Positions 8,538-18,053 are shown, counted from the stretch's first letter. The stretch: 64,000 bases of DNA from an uncultured Pseudomonadales bacterium (GCA_947487765.1 CANKXO010000004.1:372001-436000), one strand, 5' to 3'. Notes: generated by a model from the sequence alone, not told the origin. Numbers and translations are program-made.

Positions 8538-9647
8538 ATGAATCAGAAATTGAGTCTTATTTTTCGACCATTGGTTGTCATCTCGGCAATCAAAGTCGCT
8601 TTAGTTGTGGGCCCTATTATTGTTCTGGTTAATCAGTGGGACTTGCTGGTTGAAGGTAATATTGATTGGGTTAAGTGCTTTCTGAGCTTTGTGATCCCGT
8701 ACTCAGTCTCAACGGCATCATTTCTTATGGCTCAGTCGGGTTATGAACATACTGATAAAGAGTCTGTAGATGCTATTCATAGCCTCGGGAGGATAGGCGA
8801 GATTATTGCAGATTTAGAGCGTCTGGGCGAAAAAGTTTTCAATAACGCAACAACAGTGAATAGTCGTTCAAAAGACCGCAGTGCTTATGCGGAGGAAGTG
8901 CTCGCCAAAACACAAACTAATGCTGAGGCCAGCCAGAGCATCAGCTGCCAAGTTGAGGAATCTCCCAAGCAGCTCGCAACGATTGCCGATACATTTAATG
9001 AAACAAATCAGCACATTAAAGAGCATCTCATCGAAATGGAAAAGAATATTCGTTCTACTGATAGCGTGCTTGAAGTCTTCGAAGATTTTAGTAAAGAGTT
9101 TGAAAAAATATCTAATATGACGTCCAGTATCCGGTCTATTTCAGATCAAACCAATTTATTAGCACTAAACGCAGCCATTGAAGCTGCTCGAGCAGGTGAA
9201 CAAGGACGAGGTTTTGCCGTTGTTGCCGATGAGGTAAAAGTGCTGGCCAAGCAGTCTGGTGATACTGCGGAACAAATTACCAAAATGATGAAAGATATCA
9301 GTGACTCGATGGTATCACTTATTAATCAGGTTAAAGCCTTGGGTGAAACCATTCGTAACGATGGCGATAAAGAAAGTCAGGATGACATTGGTGTAAAAGC
9401 AGAGGGTGTCAATGCCGCTATTGAAGAGACCAAAATGACAGCGCTCAATGTGGCTCAGCAAGCTCAACAGCAGTCGCAAAGTATGCAAGATATTCTTTCT
9501 CATGTCTCTGAAATGGCTGAGTCAACAAAAGACACGATCAAAGGGTCTGCCGCCAATATGGAGGTAGGCAAAGAGATGATCTCTGCAGCCCAAGACGCTA
9601 AGTATCAATTGGTAGAAATAAAAAAATTACTATCGAATGTTCAATAA
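8538..9647 (+). CDS. Methyl-accepting chemotaxis protein with N-terminal NrtS-like membrane domain
   Basis: This is a 369-residue receptor. The first 65 residues hold two membrane helices with the pattern of the small nitrate/nitrite transporter family Nrt[17 protein letters not shown], then LVNQWDLL, then a WVK...VIPYSVS segment. There is no periplasmic sensor domain and no clear HAMP domain. A coiled-coil MCP signalling domain follows, with the conserved hairpin tip [18 protein letters not shown] near residues 205-222. The frame could extend 15 codons upstream, but the ATG at 8538 has AAAGGTG five bases before it and starts the membrane domain naturally. No other chemotaxis gene is nearby. 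The NrtS assignment is from motif resemblance. Confidence 0.82.
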   Translation: MNQKLSLIFRPLVVISAIKVALVVGPIIVLVNQWDLLVEGNIDWVKCFLSFVIPYSVSTASFLMAQSGYEHTDKESVDAIHSLGRIGEIIADLERLGEKVFNNATTVNSRSKDRSAYAEEVLAKTQTNAEASQSISCQVEESPKQLATIADTFNETNQHIKEHLIEMEKNIRSTDSVLEVFEDFSKEFEKISNMTSSIRSISDQTNLLALNAAIEAARAGEQGRGFAVVADEVKVLAKQSGDTAEQITKMMKDISDSMVSLINQVKALGETIRNDGDKESQDDIGVKAEGVNAAIEETKMTALNVAQQAQQQSQSMQDILSHVSEMAESTKDTIKGSAANMEVGKEMISAAQDAKYQLVEIKKLLSNVQ

Positions 9648-9777
9648 TTAACTCCTCTAAAACGTCTATCGATATTGTGAAAAGGCAAGCTATCCACTGT
9701 TTAGTGATAGATTCTCTAGCAATATGATTCAATCCATAATAAAGTCGATGCTTTGATTTATTTCTAAAGGATTGACC

Positions 9778-10092
9778 ATGATCGTTACTAATATTGAAAT
9801 CATCCCTGGCCGTAAAATTGTGAAGCACTTAGGTATGGTGCAAGGAAATACTGTTCGTTCCAAGCATGCCGGTCGAGATATTATGGCAGGTTTTAAAAAT
9901 ATATTTGGTGGTGAGCTCAAGGGGTATACTGAGTTGTTGACAGAGTCTCGTGAAGAAGCGGTGGACCGTATGAAACAACAGGCTCAGGCAATTGGTGCTA
10001 ATGCCATTCTTAATGTACGTTTTTCTACCAGTTCTGTTGCTGCTGGCGCCGCTGAATTATTTGCTTATGGTACAGCGGTTGTTTTGGAATAA
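9778..10092 (+). CDS. YbjQ family protein (UPF0145)
   Basis: This 104-residue soluble protein of the YbjQ/UPF0145 family contains the hallmark EIIPGRKI start, an NTVRSKHAGRDI stretch, an EAVDRM helix and the GANAILNVRF strand. The family is often annotated as heavy-metal-binding, but there are no cysteines here to support that. The ATG at 9778 is chosen over an in-frame TTG six bases earlier because AAAGG sits seven bases before it. It is the first of two tandem YbjQ genes followed by an M48 protease gene. Confidence 0.88.
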   Translation: MIVTNIEIIPGRKIVKHLGMVQGNTVRSKHAGRDIMAGFKNIFGGELKGYTELLTESREEAVDRMKQQAQAIGANAILNVRFSTSSVAAGAAELFAYGTAVVLE

Positions 10093-10117
10093 ATATAGAG
10101 AAGATAAGGGTTAAGTT

Positions 10118-10573
10118 ATGTACGATTTAATAATTATATTTATCTTATTAGTTCTGGGGTATGTTTTTGGGCAAGCTGCTGAAAAACGGCATTTTCGATC
10201 TATTATTAAACGCGAAGAACAATATCGAGATTTACTGACATTTAGTAAGCGTTTTCCTTTAGACGCGGATTATGATCAAAAAGCAAGCCTTGTAGGTGGT
10301 AGCGTTGTTATCTCGGTAGATTACTTTAAACGCTTTGCGGCAGGTTTGCGCAATCTAATTGGTGGCCGCGTAACCACTTATGAATCGTTATTGGAACGCG
10401 CTCGTCGCGAAGCTCTTTTACGAATGAAAGAAGAGGCACGCCAGCAAGGAATGAATACCATTGTTAATGTAAAGCTAGAAACATCATCCATCACTAAAGG
10501 CCGAAGGAATCAAGTTGGTGCAGTTGAAGTTTATGCCTATGGCACTGGCTTAGTTTCCAATATTGACCAGTAG
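10118..10573 (+). CDS. Membrane-anchored YbjQ family protein
   Basis: This 151-residue second YbjQ-type protein is preceded by an N-terminal membrane helix (about 4-20) and a short charged linker. The YbjQ core spans about 55-148, with TYESLLERARREAL and GMNTIVNVKLETS matching the equivalent elements of the upstream protein. It starts 25 bases after the first ybjQ gene and precedes the M48 protease gene by 39 bases. The tandem pair suggests a hetero-oligomer in which this subunit anchors the soluble one to the membrane (inference). Confidence 0.86.
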   Translation: MYDLIIIFILLVLGYVFGQAAEKRHFRSIIKREEQYRDLLTFSKRFPLDADYDQKASLVGGSVVISVDYFKRFAAGLRNLIGGRVTTYESLLERARREALLRMKEEARQQGMNTIVNVKLETSSITKGRRNQVGAVEVYAYGTGLVSNIDQ

Positions 10574-10612
10574 TCGTTCTCTGATGATTTAATTTTTTAT
10601 TAAGCAAAAACT

Positions 10613-11482
10613 ATGGACTATCAAAATCCGAAAATCCCTGAAGGAATTAATGTCACTGATGAACATCCTCTTAAGGGGTTTCTTTATCTGTTAGCAGCGG
10701 TTGCAGGTACTATTGCTATTATTGTCTTGGTTATTTCTTTGAGTATTGGTGAGCTTGCTAAACTTGTTCCATTTGAAACTGAAGTAAGCCTAGCAGAAAA
10801 AATAAAAGCCAATGTTTCAGATGATGCTATTGAAAACCTTAATGCTTCAGAACAGGCTCGTCATCAACAGGTTCAAGCGTATTTACAAAACTTAGCTGAT
10901 AAGCTTAGTCGGGCACATCAACTTCCCGAGGAAATAAAGATTACGGTTCATTATCTCGATGAACCTGTTATTAATGCTTTTGCGACACTGGGCGGACATA
11001 TTTTTATCTATCAAGGGCTTATAGATGTGTTGGATAGTGAAAATGCATTGGCTATGGTCGTCGCCCATGAAATCGCTCATGTGAAATACCGCCACCCTAT
11101 CGTGGCTTTAAGTCGAGGTGCGAGCATCGGTTTAATCTTATCTATGCTGACAGGAGTAGGAGATGGCGGTAGTATCGCGAGTCAAATGAGTTTGTTAACG
11201 TCGCTTGCATTTAGTCGCAGCCAAGAAACGGAATCAGATATCGATGCTTATAATGCGTTAATTAGCTATTACGGCCATGCGCAAGGTGCTACAGATTTAT
11301 TTAATGTATTGAAAAAATCAAATCATATATTAAGTCCGCCAGAATTGTTAAGTTCTCACCCTTTGTCAGAAAAGAGAATTGAAAAACTGAATGAATTAGA
11401 CAAAGGTGCCTATGCTCATTGCTCGAAAAACTCAATGGGGTGTCAGTTAACGCCATTGCCAGATTTTTTGGGAGTTAATTAG
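10613..11482 (+). CDS. M48 family metallopeptidase
   Basis: This 289-residue zinc protease has one N-terminal membrane helix (about 22-46). The HEIAH zinc motif is at residues 152-156 (ligands His152 and His156, catalytic Glu153), and Glu207 in the SRSQETESD segment is the probable third ligand. The domain probably faces the periplasm, like BepA/LoiP-type M48 enzymes, though it is not a lipoprotein. It closes the ybjQ-ybjQ-M48 cluster, which suggests that it processes membrane proteins with the YbjQ partners. Confidence 0.88.
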   Translation: MDYQNPKIPEGINVTDEHPLKGFLYLLAAVAGTIAIIVLVISLSIGELAKLVPFETEVSLAEKIKANVSDDAIENLNASEQARHQQVQAYLQNLADKLSRAHQLPEEIKITVHYLDEPVINAFATLGGHIFIYQGLIDVLDSENALAMVVAHEIAHVKYRHPIVALSRGASIGLILSMLTGVGDGGSIASQMSLLTSLAFSRSQETESDIDAYNALISYYGHAQGATDLFNVLKKSNHILSPPELLSSHPLSEKRIEKLNELDKGAYAHCSKNSMGCQLTPLPDFLGVN

Positions 11483-11568
11483 TTCAAGTGCTGTGATCTA
11501 CCTTAGGCTTTAGCTTTCATTCACTATTATTAGTTTTCAGACTTTTATAAAAAGACTAAAGGTTCGGT

Positions 11569-12405
11569 TTGAATAACCAGTTAAGAGATAAAAATTTTGA
11601 GTATTTCATTAATAAGTTGATTTGTATTTTATTAACTTTTTTTGTAGGTATTCTCTTGTCATCCTGCGCAATGATAAAAGATAGTAACAACGATGCTGAC
11701 AACCTTCAATCGAACGGTTATAGCCCTATAAAGATTAATGGTGATCATAGCCAGATTGATTATCCGATAACGATTTATTTACCTAAAGACTATAAAGAAG
11801 ACGCTGATGCACGTTATCCAGTGCTGTACGTATTAGATGCTGAATGGTATTTTCCTCTGGTGGCGAACAAGGTTAATCAGAAAAATAAATCGGTTATTGT
11901 TGTCGGTATAGGTAATACTGATGGGAAGATTGTAGGAAGACGAATAGTCGATTACAGAATGCCTGGGGCACTTGCTTATTATACTTTTTTAACTCAGCAA
12001 GTCATCCCATTTGTGGATTCACATTATTTAACCGACACGTCGAGCAGAGGGCTAATTGGCTATAGGTTGGGTGGTCTCTTTACAGGGCTAGCCATTTTAT
12101 TAGAGAACCCAAACGACCGATATTTTAATCGTTATATTTCTCTGGATGGTAGCTTTTTAGATCAGCCATTAATTATCGATGACCTGGAATCCCAACTGTT
12201 TGCGGTGGCAAAAGATTTGCCCGTACAGATAGTTATAACTGGTTCTACATTAAATGATGGTAATGGCCCCTATGCAGAACAATTTTATCATTTGCTAAAT
12301 GATCGTCATTATAAAAATGTTGATTTAATGTATTGGCCTTATGTTGTTGATAGCTACAATGGCTTTTTATTATCTATTGATGATATCTTGGAAAGGCTTT
12401 ATTGA
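11569..12405 (+). CDS. Esterase-fold lipoprotein with degenerate catalytic triad
   Basis: This is a 278-residue alpha/beta-hydrolase protein of the putative esterase (Esterase D/IroE) family. It begins at TTG with AAAGG upstream, and this start is needed to include the signal sequence and lipobox LLSSC (Cys33). The nucleophile elbow that should read GHSxGG reads GYRLGG (164-169), so Arg166 replaces Ser. The usual C-terminal GxxHGS motif reads VDSYNG, with Tyr263 in place of His. It is therefore probably not an active esterase but a binding lipoprotein. It ends seven bases inside the convergent LysR gene. Confidence 0.8.
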   Translation: MNNQLRDKNFEYFINKLICILLTFFVGILLSSCAMIKDSNNDADNLQSNGYSPIKINGDHSQIDYPITIYLPKDYKEDADARYPVLYVLDAEWYFPLVANKVNQKNKSVIVVGIGNTDGKIVGRRIVDYRMPGALAYYTFLTQQVIPFVDSHYLTDTSSRGLIGYRLGGLFTGLAILLENPNDRYFNRYISLDGSFLDQPLIIDDLESQLFAVAKDLPVQIVITGSTLNDGNGPYAEQFYHLLNDRHYKNVDLMYWPYVVDSYNGFLLSIDDILERLY

Positions 12406-13304
12406 TTTTCTGAAAAGTGATTGATCATAATGTCTTTCATAGCAGTCGCTGCAGATGATAAGGCATAGCGCCTGCGATGAATAAGACCTACTTGTCGGGT
12501 CAGTGATGGATTTACAAGTGGACGGCAAACCGCTCCCATTTCTTGCATTTGTTGAGCACATGCTTTGGGTACAGTGCCGACTCCTAATCCCAAAGAAACC
12601 ATGCGCCCTATAGTGGATAATTGATGTGTTTCTATATGTGGGGAGAACTGAACATCCAGCCCTTTTGCAGTTTCCTTGATGTATTCTTGTAGACTGGCGG
12701 GTTGCAGTAAGGTGAGAAAAGGGTATTGAAATAGATCAATCCACTCCACATGTTCTCTGTTAAGTTGATTGGCTAGTTGATGTTCGGCAGGTAAAACAGC
12801 AATAAATTCTTCTCTAAAAAGTGCTGTAAATTGGATGTCATCATTTTCTCCTGGATCAAAACACACTCCTAGTTCTACTCGCCCAGATCGGGTTTCTTCA
12901 ATAACGGCTTCATTGACGACATCATGTATCCGAATATTAATATTCGGGTATTTTGACTGATATTCAGACAGTATGGTGGGTAGTATGCTGCCTGCAAAAA
13001 AGGGCATTGAGGCAATGGTCAACTTCCCTCTTTTTAGGGAAAATAAATTCGAAATGTCAGTTAAGGCGTGCCCCCAATCAGCCAGTAGGCGTTGTGCAAC
13101 GGGTAGAAAGGCCTGACCTTCTGGCGTCAGCGCTAGCGTTCGTGTCGAACGAGTGAGTAATGAGCCGCCTAATATTTCCTCAAGGTTTTTGATTGTGATG
13201 CTCAGCGCAGGTTGAGACAGGTGTATACGATCACAGGCCTCAGCGAAACTTTGGCTTTCTGCCACCGCAACAAAAGCCGTTAATTGCTTAATCGTGATAT
13301 TCAC
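12399..13304 (-). CDS. LysR-family transcriptional regulator (ketone-body operon)
   Basis: This 301-residue regulator has an N-terminal winged helix-turn-helix (about 1-60, with a [14 protein letters not shown] helix and the LSQPALS recognition helix) and a periplasmic-binding-like effector domain (about 90-295). The GTG at 13304 has AGGTGG eight bases upstream and yields the typical MNITIKQL start. An alternative GTG lies four codons earlier. It is divergent from the CoA-transferase/3-hydroxybutyrate operon and most likely controls it, responding to a short-chain acid or CoA ester (inference). Confidence 0.9.
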   Translation of the reverse strand: MNITIKQLTAFVAVAESQSFAEACDRIHLSQPALSITIKNLEEILGGSLLTRSTRTLALTPEGQAFLPVAQRLLADWGHALTDISNLFSLKRGKLTIASMPFFAGSILPTILSEYQSKYPNINIRIHDVVNEAVIEETRSGRVELGVCFDPGENDDIQFTALFREEFIAVLPAEHQLANQLNREHVEWIDLFQYPFLTLLQPASLQEYIKETAKGLDVQFSPHIETHQLSTIGRMVSLGLGVGTVPKACAQQMQEMGAVCRPLVNPSLTRQVGLIHRRRYALSSAATAMKDIMINHFSENQ

Positions 13305-13384
13305 GTCTCTTTCCACCTCTTAATGATTGGCTTATTAATAAAAATTATAAATCAATTAATGAATTTTTTATATTTGATAAATAT

Positions 13385-13402
13385 ATCATCCTGCTGGATG
13401 AT
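13385..13402. promoter_or_regulatory. Inverted repeat in the LysR/CoA-transferase divergent region
   Basis: ATCATCC (13385-13391) and GGATGAT (13396-13402) form a perfect seven-base inverted repeat with a four-base centre, 38 bases before the CoA-transferase start. The AT-rich surroundings and the divergent arrangement make it a candidate operator for the adjacent LysR protein. Confidence 0.38.
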
Positions 13403-13439
13403 GATCCTATTGACGATTTATCTTGCATCTGGAGTTTTT

Positions 13440-14141
13440 ATGGCAGGTTTTGACAAAGTGGTAAGTGGTTATGCCGAAGCTCTGGAAGGCTTGGATAGCG
13501 ATATGACCATTATTGCCGGCGGGTTTGGGCTTTGTGGTATTCCTGAGGGGTGTATTAATAAGATCAAAGAGATGAAGGTGAGTGGTTTAACCTTTGTTTC
13601 TAACAATTGTGGTGTGGATGATTTTGGTCTTGGTTTATTACTTAAAGATAAGCAAATTAAAAAAATGGTTTCATCTTATGTCGGTGAAAATGCTTTATTT
13701 GAAAAGCAGGTGTTATCAGGTGACATAGAGGTCGAGTTGACTCCACAAGGCACATTGGCAGAGAAGATGCGTGCAGGTGGTGCTGGCATTCCTGCTTTCT
13801 ATACCGCTACGGGCTATGGAACACCGGTAGGTGAAGGTAAAGAAGTGCGTGAATTCTCTGGTCGAAAATATATTTTGGAGGAATCGATTACGGGTGACTT
13901 TGCCATTGTTAAGGGCTGGAAAGCCGATCGTTATGGCAATGTGATTTATCGTCATACTGCGCAAAACTTTAATCCTATGGCTGCAACAGCAGGGAAAGTT
14001 ACTGTGGTTGAAGTTGAAGAAATCGTTGAGCCGGGAGAGCTTGAGCCTGCTCAGATTCATACGCCCAGCATCTATGTCGATCGTTTGGTGTTGGGTAGTT
14101 TTGAAAAACGTATTGAGCAGCGAACGGTTGCTGCTGGTTAG
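13440..14141 (+). CDS. 3-oxoacid CoA-transferase subunit A
   Basis: This is the 233-residue alpha subunit of a two-subunit succinyl-CoA:3-ketoacid (acetoacetate) CoA-transferase. It activates acetoacetate to acetoacetyl-CoA. The glycine-rich [10 protein letters not shown] motif (about 25-34) and the [12 protein letters not shown] stretch are typical. The frame runs open for 52 codons upstream, but the ATG at 13440 is preceded by GGAG at a proper distance and gives the family's MAGFDKVV start. It pairs with the next gene, 31 bases downstream. Confidence 0.94.
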   Translation: MAGFDKVVSGYAEALEGLDSDMTIIAGGFGLCGIPEGCINKIKEMKVSGLTFVSNNCGVDDFGLGLLLKDKQIKKMVSSYVGENALFEKQVLSGDIEVELTPQGTLAEKMRAGGAGIPAFYTATGYGTPVGEGKEVREFSGRKYILEESITGDFAIVKGWKADRYGNVIYRHTAQNFNPMAATAGKVTVVEVEEIVEPGELEPAQIHTPSIYVDRLVLGSFEKRIEQRTVAAG

Positions 14142-14172
14142 AAAGAAGCAAATTAAGTAGAGAATAAAAGAA

Positions 14173-14829
14173 ATGGCTCTAACGCGAGAACAAATGGCCC
14201 AAAGAGTTGCACGAGAAATGCAAGATGGGTTCTACGTCAATCTTGGTATCGGTATCCCAACACTTGTGGCTAATTATGTACCTGAAGATATCAACGTGAT
14301 GTTGCAATCAGAGAATGGACTGTTGGGTATGGGGACATTTCCCGATGAAAGTTGTATTGATGCAGATATGATTAATGCAGGTAAGCAAACGGTTACCTCG
14401 ATTAAAGGGGCTTCTATATTCTCGTCGGCTGAGTCTTTCGCAATGATACGAGGCGGTCACGTGGATTTAACTGTACTCGGTGCTTTTGAGGTGGATGTAG
14501 AAGGTAATATTGCGTCGTGGATGATTCCTGGAAAGTTGATTAAAGGGATGGGTGGTGCAATGGACCTAGTGGCTGGAGCTGATAATATTATTGTTACTAT
14601 GACTCATGCGAGCAAGCATGGTGAGTCAAAGCTTCTTAAAAAATGTTCTCTTCCATTGACTGGTGCAGGATGTATTAAAAAGGTGTTAACCGATCTTGCC
14701 TATATAGAAATAACCGAGGGTAAGTTTTTTCTGAAAGAAATTGCGCCCGGCATTTCAGTGGACGAGGTGGTTTCAAAAACTGAAGGTGAACTGGTCATTC
14801 CAGAAAAAATTTCTGTCATGGAGTTCTGA
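14173..14829 (+). CDS. 3-oxoacid CoA-transferase subunit B
   Basis: This is the 218-residue beta subunit of the CoA-transferase. The catalytic glutamate that forms the CoA-thioester intermediate is Glu47 in the SENGLLGMG motif. The GIGIPT motif at 25-30 and the GGHVDLTVLGAFEVD segment are also characteristic. Together with the upstream subunit, the thiolase and the dehydrogenase it completes the path from 3-hydroxybutyrate to acetyl-CoA. Confidence 0.95.
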   Translation: MALTREQMAQRVAREMQDGFYVNLGIGIPTLVANYVPEDINVMLQSENGLLGMGTFPDESCIDADMINAGKQTVTSIKGASIFSSAESFAMIRGGHVDLTVLGAFEVDVEGNIASWMIPGKLIKGMGGAMDLVAGADNIIVTMTHASKHGESKLLKKCSLPLTGAGCIKKVLTDLAYIEITEGKFFLKEIAPGISVDEVVSKTEGELVIPEKISVMEF

Positions 14830-14902
14830 GATAATATAGGGAATGAGTTTTTGTAATGCTCTGAGTAACTGACTATTAATCAATAATAAAAAGGTAATCA
14901 TC

Positions 14903-15967
14903 ATGAGAAGAACAACGCTTTTACTATCAATTATTTTAATAAGCCTATTTACTTCTATTAGTGCTACTGCTGCGAGTGACAAAGTGTATCGATGGCGTTT
15001 GGCTGAAACATGGCCGACAAATTTTCCTATTTTTGGTGATGCTGCCAAAACCATGGCAAAAAATGTCAAAAGGATGTCCGGTGGACGTTTGCTAATAACA
15101 ATTGACTCAAAAAATAAACACAAATCAGCATTCGGTATTTTTGATTTTGTAAAATCAGGCCAATATCAAATGGGGCATACAGTATCTTATTACTACAAAG
15201 GTAAAGATATTAATACTTTATTTTTTACGACCCTGCCTCTAGGTATGATCGCCTCTGAGCAATATTCATGGTTCTATTATGGCGGTGGCAAGGAGTTGGC
15301 AGCTAAGGTATTCGATAAATATGGCATCATGCATTTCCCTGGCGGTAATACTTCAAATCAAATGGGTGGATGGTTCAAGAAAGAAATTAACACCATTGAA
15401 GACCTTCATGGGTTGAAAATGCGTATTCCTGGTTTTGCCGGTGAAGTACTTGCTAAAGTAGGCGCCAAACCTACATTAATTCCTGCTGGTGAACTGTACA
15501 CTGCGTTAGAGCGTGGCTCAATTGATGCGTTAGAATGGGTTGGGCCATCTCTTGATCTTAGAATGGGTTTTCATAAAATAGCACCGTACTACTATACAGG
15601 TTGGCATGAGCCTGCTGCAGAACTTTCATTCATGGTGAATAAAAAAGCCTATGAGAAATTGCCAGAAGACCTTCAGGCTATTCTTGAAGTCGCTATGCAA
15701 GAAGCAGCATTTCAAATGACGGCGCAATCCAATCATGCAAGTGCTGTGAACTGGGCCAGCATGAAACAGGATTACCCCAATATTCAAGTAAAATCATTTC
15801 CTCCTGCAGTGATGGATGCATTGAAAAAAGCCAATACAGATTTACTTAATGCTTTAGAGGAGAAAGGTGGGCTAACGGCAGAAATTATTAAGTCACGAAG
15901 AGAATATATGACGAAAGCAAGAGCCTGGACAGAGATCTCTGATCAAGCCTACCTAAATAATTTATAA
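14903..15967 (+). CDS. TRAP transporter solute-binding protein (TakP/DctP type)
   Basis: This 354-residue periplasmic binding protein has a signal peptide (1-24, ending at TAAS). It matches the 2-oxo-acid-binding TakP branch: a QMGGWFKKEI segment, LKMRIPGF containing the arginine that grips the substrate carboxylate, ALERGSIDALEW and PYYYTGW. No TRAP membrane subunits (DctQ/DctM) are in the window, so it is an orphan and its permease must be elsewhere. Its position between CoA-transferase and thiolase suggests capture of 3-hydroxybutyrate, acetoacetate or a related acid (inference). Confidence 0.9.
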   Translation: MRRTTLLLSIILISLFTSISATAASDKVYRWRLAETWPTNFPIFGDAAKTMAKNVKRMSGGRLLITIDSKNKHKSAFGIFDFVKSGQYQMGHTVSYYYKGKDINTLFFTTLPLGMIASEQYSWFYYGGGKELAAKVFDKYGIMHFPGGNTSNQMGGWFKKEINTIEDLHGLKMRIPGFAGEVLAKVGAKPTLIPAGELYTALERGSIDALEWVGPSLDLRMGFHKIAPYYYTGWHEPAAELSFMVNKKAYEKLPEDLQAILEVAMQEAAFQMTAQSNHASAVNWASMKQDYPNIQVKSFPPAVMDALKKANTDLLNALEEKGGLTAEIIKSRREYMTKARAWTEISDQAYLNNL

Positions 15968-16043
15968 ACTATTCGGCTTGCATCGCGTGAATGAATATTG
16001 GAAACTTGATTGCTAATATGACTGAAAAACAGAGGCCGTCTAC

Positions 16044-17222
16044 ATGACAAAAGAAATAGTAATTGCAGCAGCTCAACGTACACCGATGGGTGGCTTTCAA
16101 GGTAGTTTGGCTTCTGCCTCTGCATCAGCTTTGGGTTCTACAGTGATTCAGGCAGTCATCAATAAATCCAGTGTGAATGCTAGCGATATTGACGAAGTTT
16201 ATATGGGTTGTGTCTTGCCTGCAGGTCTTGGTCAAGCACCTGCAAGGCAAGCGGCATTAAGTGCTGGCTTGGGAGAAAACGTGCCTTGTACAACGATTAA
16301 TAAGGTCTGTGGTTCTGGTATGAAAGCGGTGATGTTGGCAGCGGATCAGATTGCCTTGGGTCATGCTGATATTGTGGTTGCTGGTGGTATGGAGTCTATG
16401 AGCAATGCACCTTATTTATTAGATAAAGCTCGCTCTGGCTATCGCATGGGGCATGGTCAGATTATTGATCATATGTTTTTGGATGGTTTACAGGATGCCT
16501 ATGATGGCGAAGCGATGGGTTTGCACGCGCAAACAACAGCGAATGAATACCAATTAAGTCGACAAGCAATGGATGATTTTGCTTTACAGTCATTAGGTCG
16601 AGCGCAAGAAGCAATAGAGCAAGGCTGGTTTGCTGAGGAAGTGACTCCCGTAACGATTAATACTCGTAAAGGCGAAGTGATTGTTGACACAGATGAGCAG
16701 CCAGGTTTAGCAAAGCCAGAAAAAATACCTAACTTACGCCCAGCCTTTACGAAAGATGGCACAATTACCGCAGCCAATTCCAGCTCGATTTCTGATGGGG
16801 CATCGGCGCTAGTGATTACTCATGCAGAAAAAGCCAATGAATTGAATCTACCGTCAATGGCAAAAATTATTGACTATGCCTCTCATGCGCAAAAGCCAAG
16901 CACTTTCACTTGTGCACCTATTGGTGCGGTAAAGAAAATATTGGCCCGACAAAATCTTACGGCTAGTGATATCGATTTAGTCGAAATCAATGAAGCGTTC
17001 GCGATGGTTGCCATGTTGGGCATGCAGGAAATAGGTTTTACGGCTGAGCAAACAAATATTGCTGGTGGTGCTTGTGCCTTAGGTCATCCTTTAGGTTCCA
17101 GTGGCTCTCGTATAATTGTGACTTTATTGCATAACCTGATACGCACAGGGAAAAAACGTGGTATAGCGGCATTATGTATTGGCGGTGGTGAAGCAACAGC
17201 GATTCTTATTGAACGCCCATAG
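16044..17222 (+). CDS. Acetyl-CoA C-acetyltransferase (thiolase)
   Basis: This 392-residue biosynthetic-type thiolase cleaves acetoacetyl-CoA to two acetyl-CoA or runs in reverse. Cys89 in NKVCGSGMKA is the nucleophile. The GGMESMSNAPY motif, the His in GHPLGSSG and the second Cys in ALCIGGGEA near the C-terminus are all present. It lies between the TRAP binding protein and the dehydrogenase and provides the final step of ketone-body breakdown. Confidence 0.95.
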   Translation: MTKEIVIAAAQRTPMGGFQGSLASASASALGSTVIQAVINKSSVNASDIDEVYMGCVLPAGLGQAPARQAALSAGLGENVPCTTINKVCGSGMKAVMLAADQIALGHADIVVAGGMESMSNAPYLLDKARSGYRMGHGQIIDHMFLDGLQDAYDGEAMGLHAQTTANEYQLSRQAMDDFALQSLGRAQEAIEQGWFAEEVTPVTINTRKGEVIVDTDEQPGLAKPEKIPNLRPAFTKDGTITAANSSSISDGASALVITHAEKANELNLPSMAKIIDYASHAQKPSTFTCAPIGAVKKILARQNLTASDIDLVEINEAFAMVAMLGMQEIGFTAEQTNIAGGACALGHPLGSSGSRIIVTLLHNLIRTGKKRGIAALCIGGGEATAILIERP

Positions 17223-17294
17223 GTTTATGAGGTAGTTTGATTTTCTACGTAATCATTTTCCAGTGATTTTTAATTTTAATAATAAGGTTAAACA

Positions 17295-18053
17295 ATGAGT
17301 CAAACTGCTCTTGTGACTGGTGCTGCAGGCGGTATTGGTTACGCTATCGCTCATCACCTTGCGATGACAGGATATCGTGTCATTGTTAGTGATCTATCAA
17401 TAGAGTCTGCGCAATACGCGGTAACGGCAATTGTTAATGATGGTGGTAATGCAGAAGCTTGTGAGCTAAATGTGGCATTAGAAAGTCAAATAGCTAGTGT
17501 CATCGATCAAGCAGGACATATCGATGTGCTTGTGAATAATGCAGGTATACAGCATGTAAGCAGTCTGGAAGATTTTCCAGCAGATCGCTGGAAGTTAATT
17601 ATCGATATATTATTAACGGGGCCAGCCTTCACGACCAAAGCGGTGTTGCCGTTAATGAGGGGTAATAATTTCGGACGAATTATTAATATTGGTTCAATAC
17701 ATTCTCTAATCGCATCGCCGTTTAAAAGTGCTTATGTTGCTGCCAAGCATGGACTGATTGGGTTTTCTAAAGCGATAGCGTTGGAAACAGCGGACAACGA
17801 TATTACTATTAATACTATTTGCCCTTCTTATGTTAAAACTTCATTAGTTGAGGCGCAGATCGCCAGTCAGGCCAAGCAGCATGGAATTTCAGAAGAGGAA
17901 GTTATTGAAAAAATTATGTTGGCACCTATGCCAAAGAAATCTTTTATTGATACACAAGAAATAGCGGATACTGTCAGCTATCTTATTTCTCCTGCAGCTC
18001 GAAATATGACAGGGCAGACCATAGTATTGGATGGTGGATGGACAGCTAGGTAA
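17295..18053 (+). CDS. bdhA: 3-hydroxybutyrate dehydrogenase
   Basis: This 252-residue short-chain dehydrogenase oxidises 3-hydroxybutyrate to acetoacetate with NAD. The Rossmann motif TGAAGGIG is at 8-15, NNAG near 82, and the catalytic Ser plus Tyr-Lys are in GSIHS and SAYVAAKHG. The sequence after the active site, with ICPSYVKTSLVEAQI, is typical of BdhA rather than of acetoacetyl-CoA reductase. It is the last gene of the operon. Confidence 0.92.
   Translation: MSQTALVTGAAGGIGYAIAHHLAMTGYRVIVSDLSIESAQYAVTAIVNDGGNAEACELNVALESQIASVIDQAGHIDVLVNNAGIQHVSSLEDFPADRWKLIIDILLTGPAFTTKAVLPLMRGNNFGRIINIGSIHSLIASPFKSAYVAAKHGLIGFSKAIALETADNDITINTICPSYVKTSLVEAQIASQAKQHGISEEEVIEKIMLAPMPKKSFIDTQEIADTVSYLISPAARNMTGQTIVLDGGWTAR

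Noticed and set aside
13284-13439. N-terminal extension of the CoA-transferase A frame
   Set aside because: It overlaps the divergent LysR start region and lacks family similarity. The ATG at 13440 has GGAG at the right spacing.
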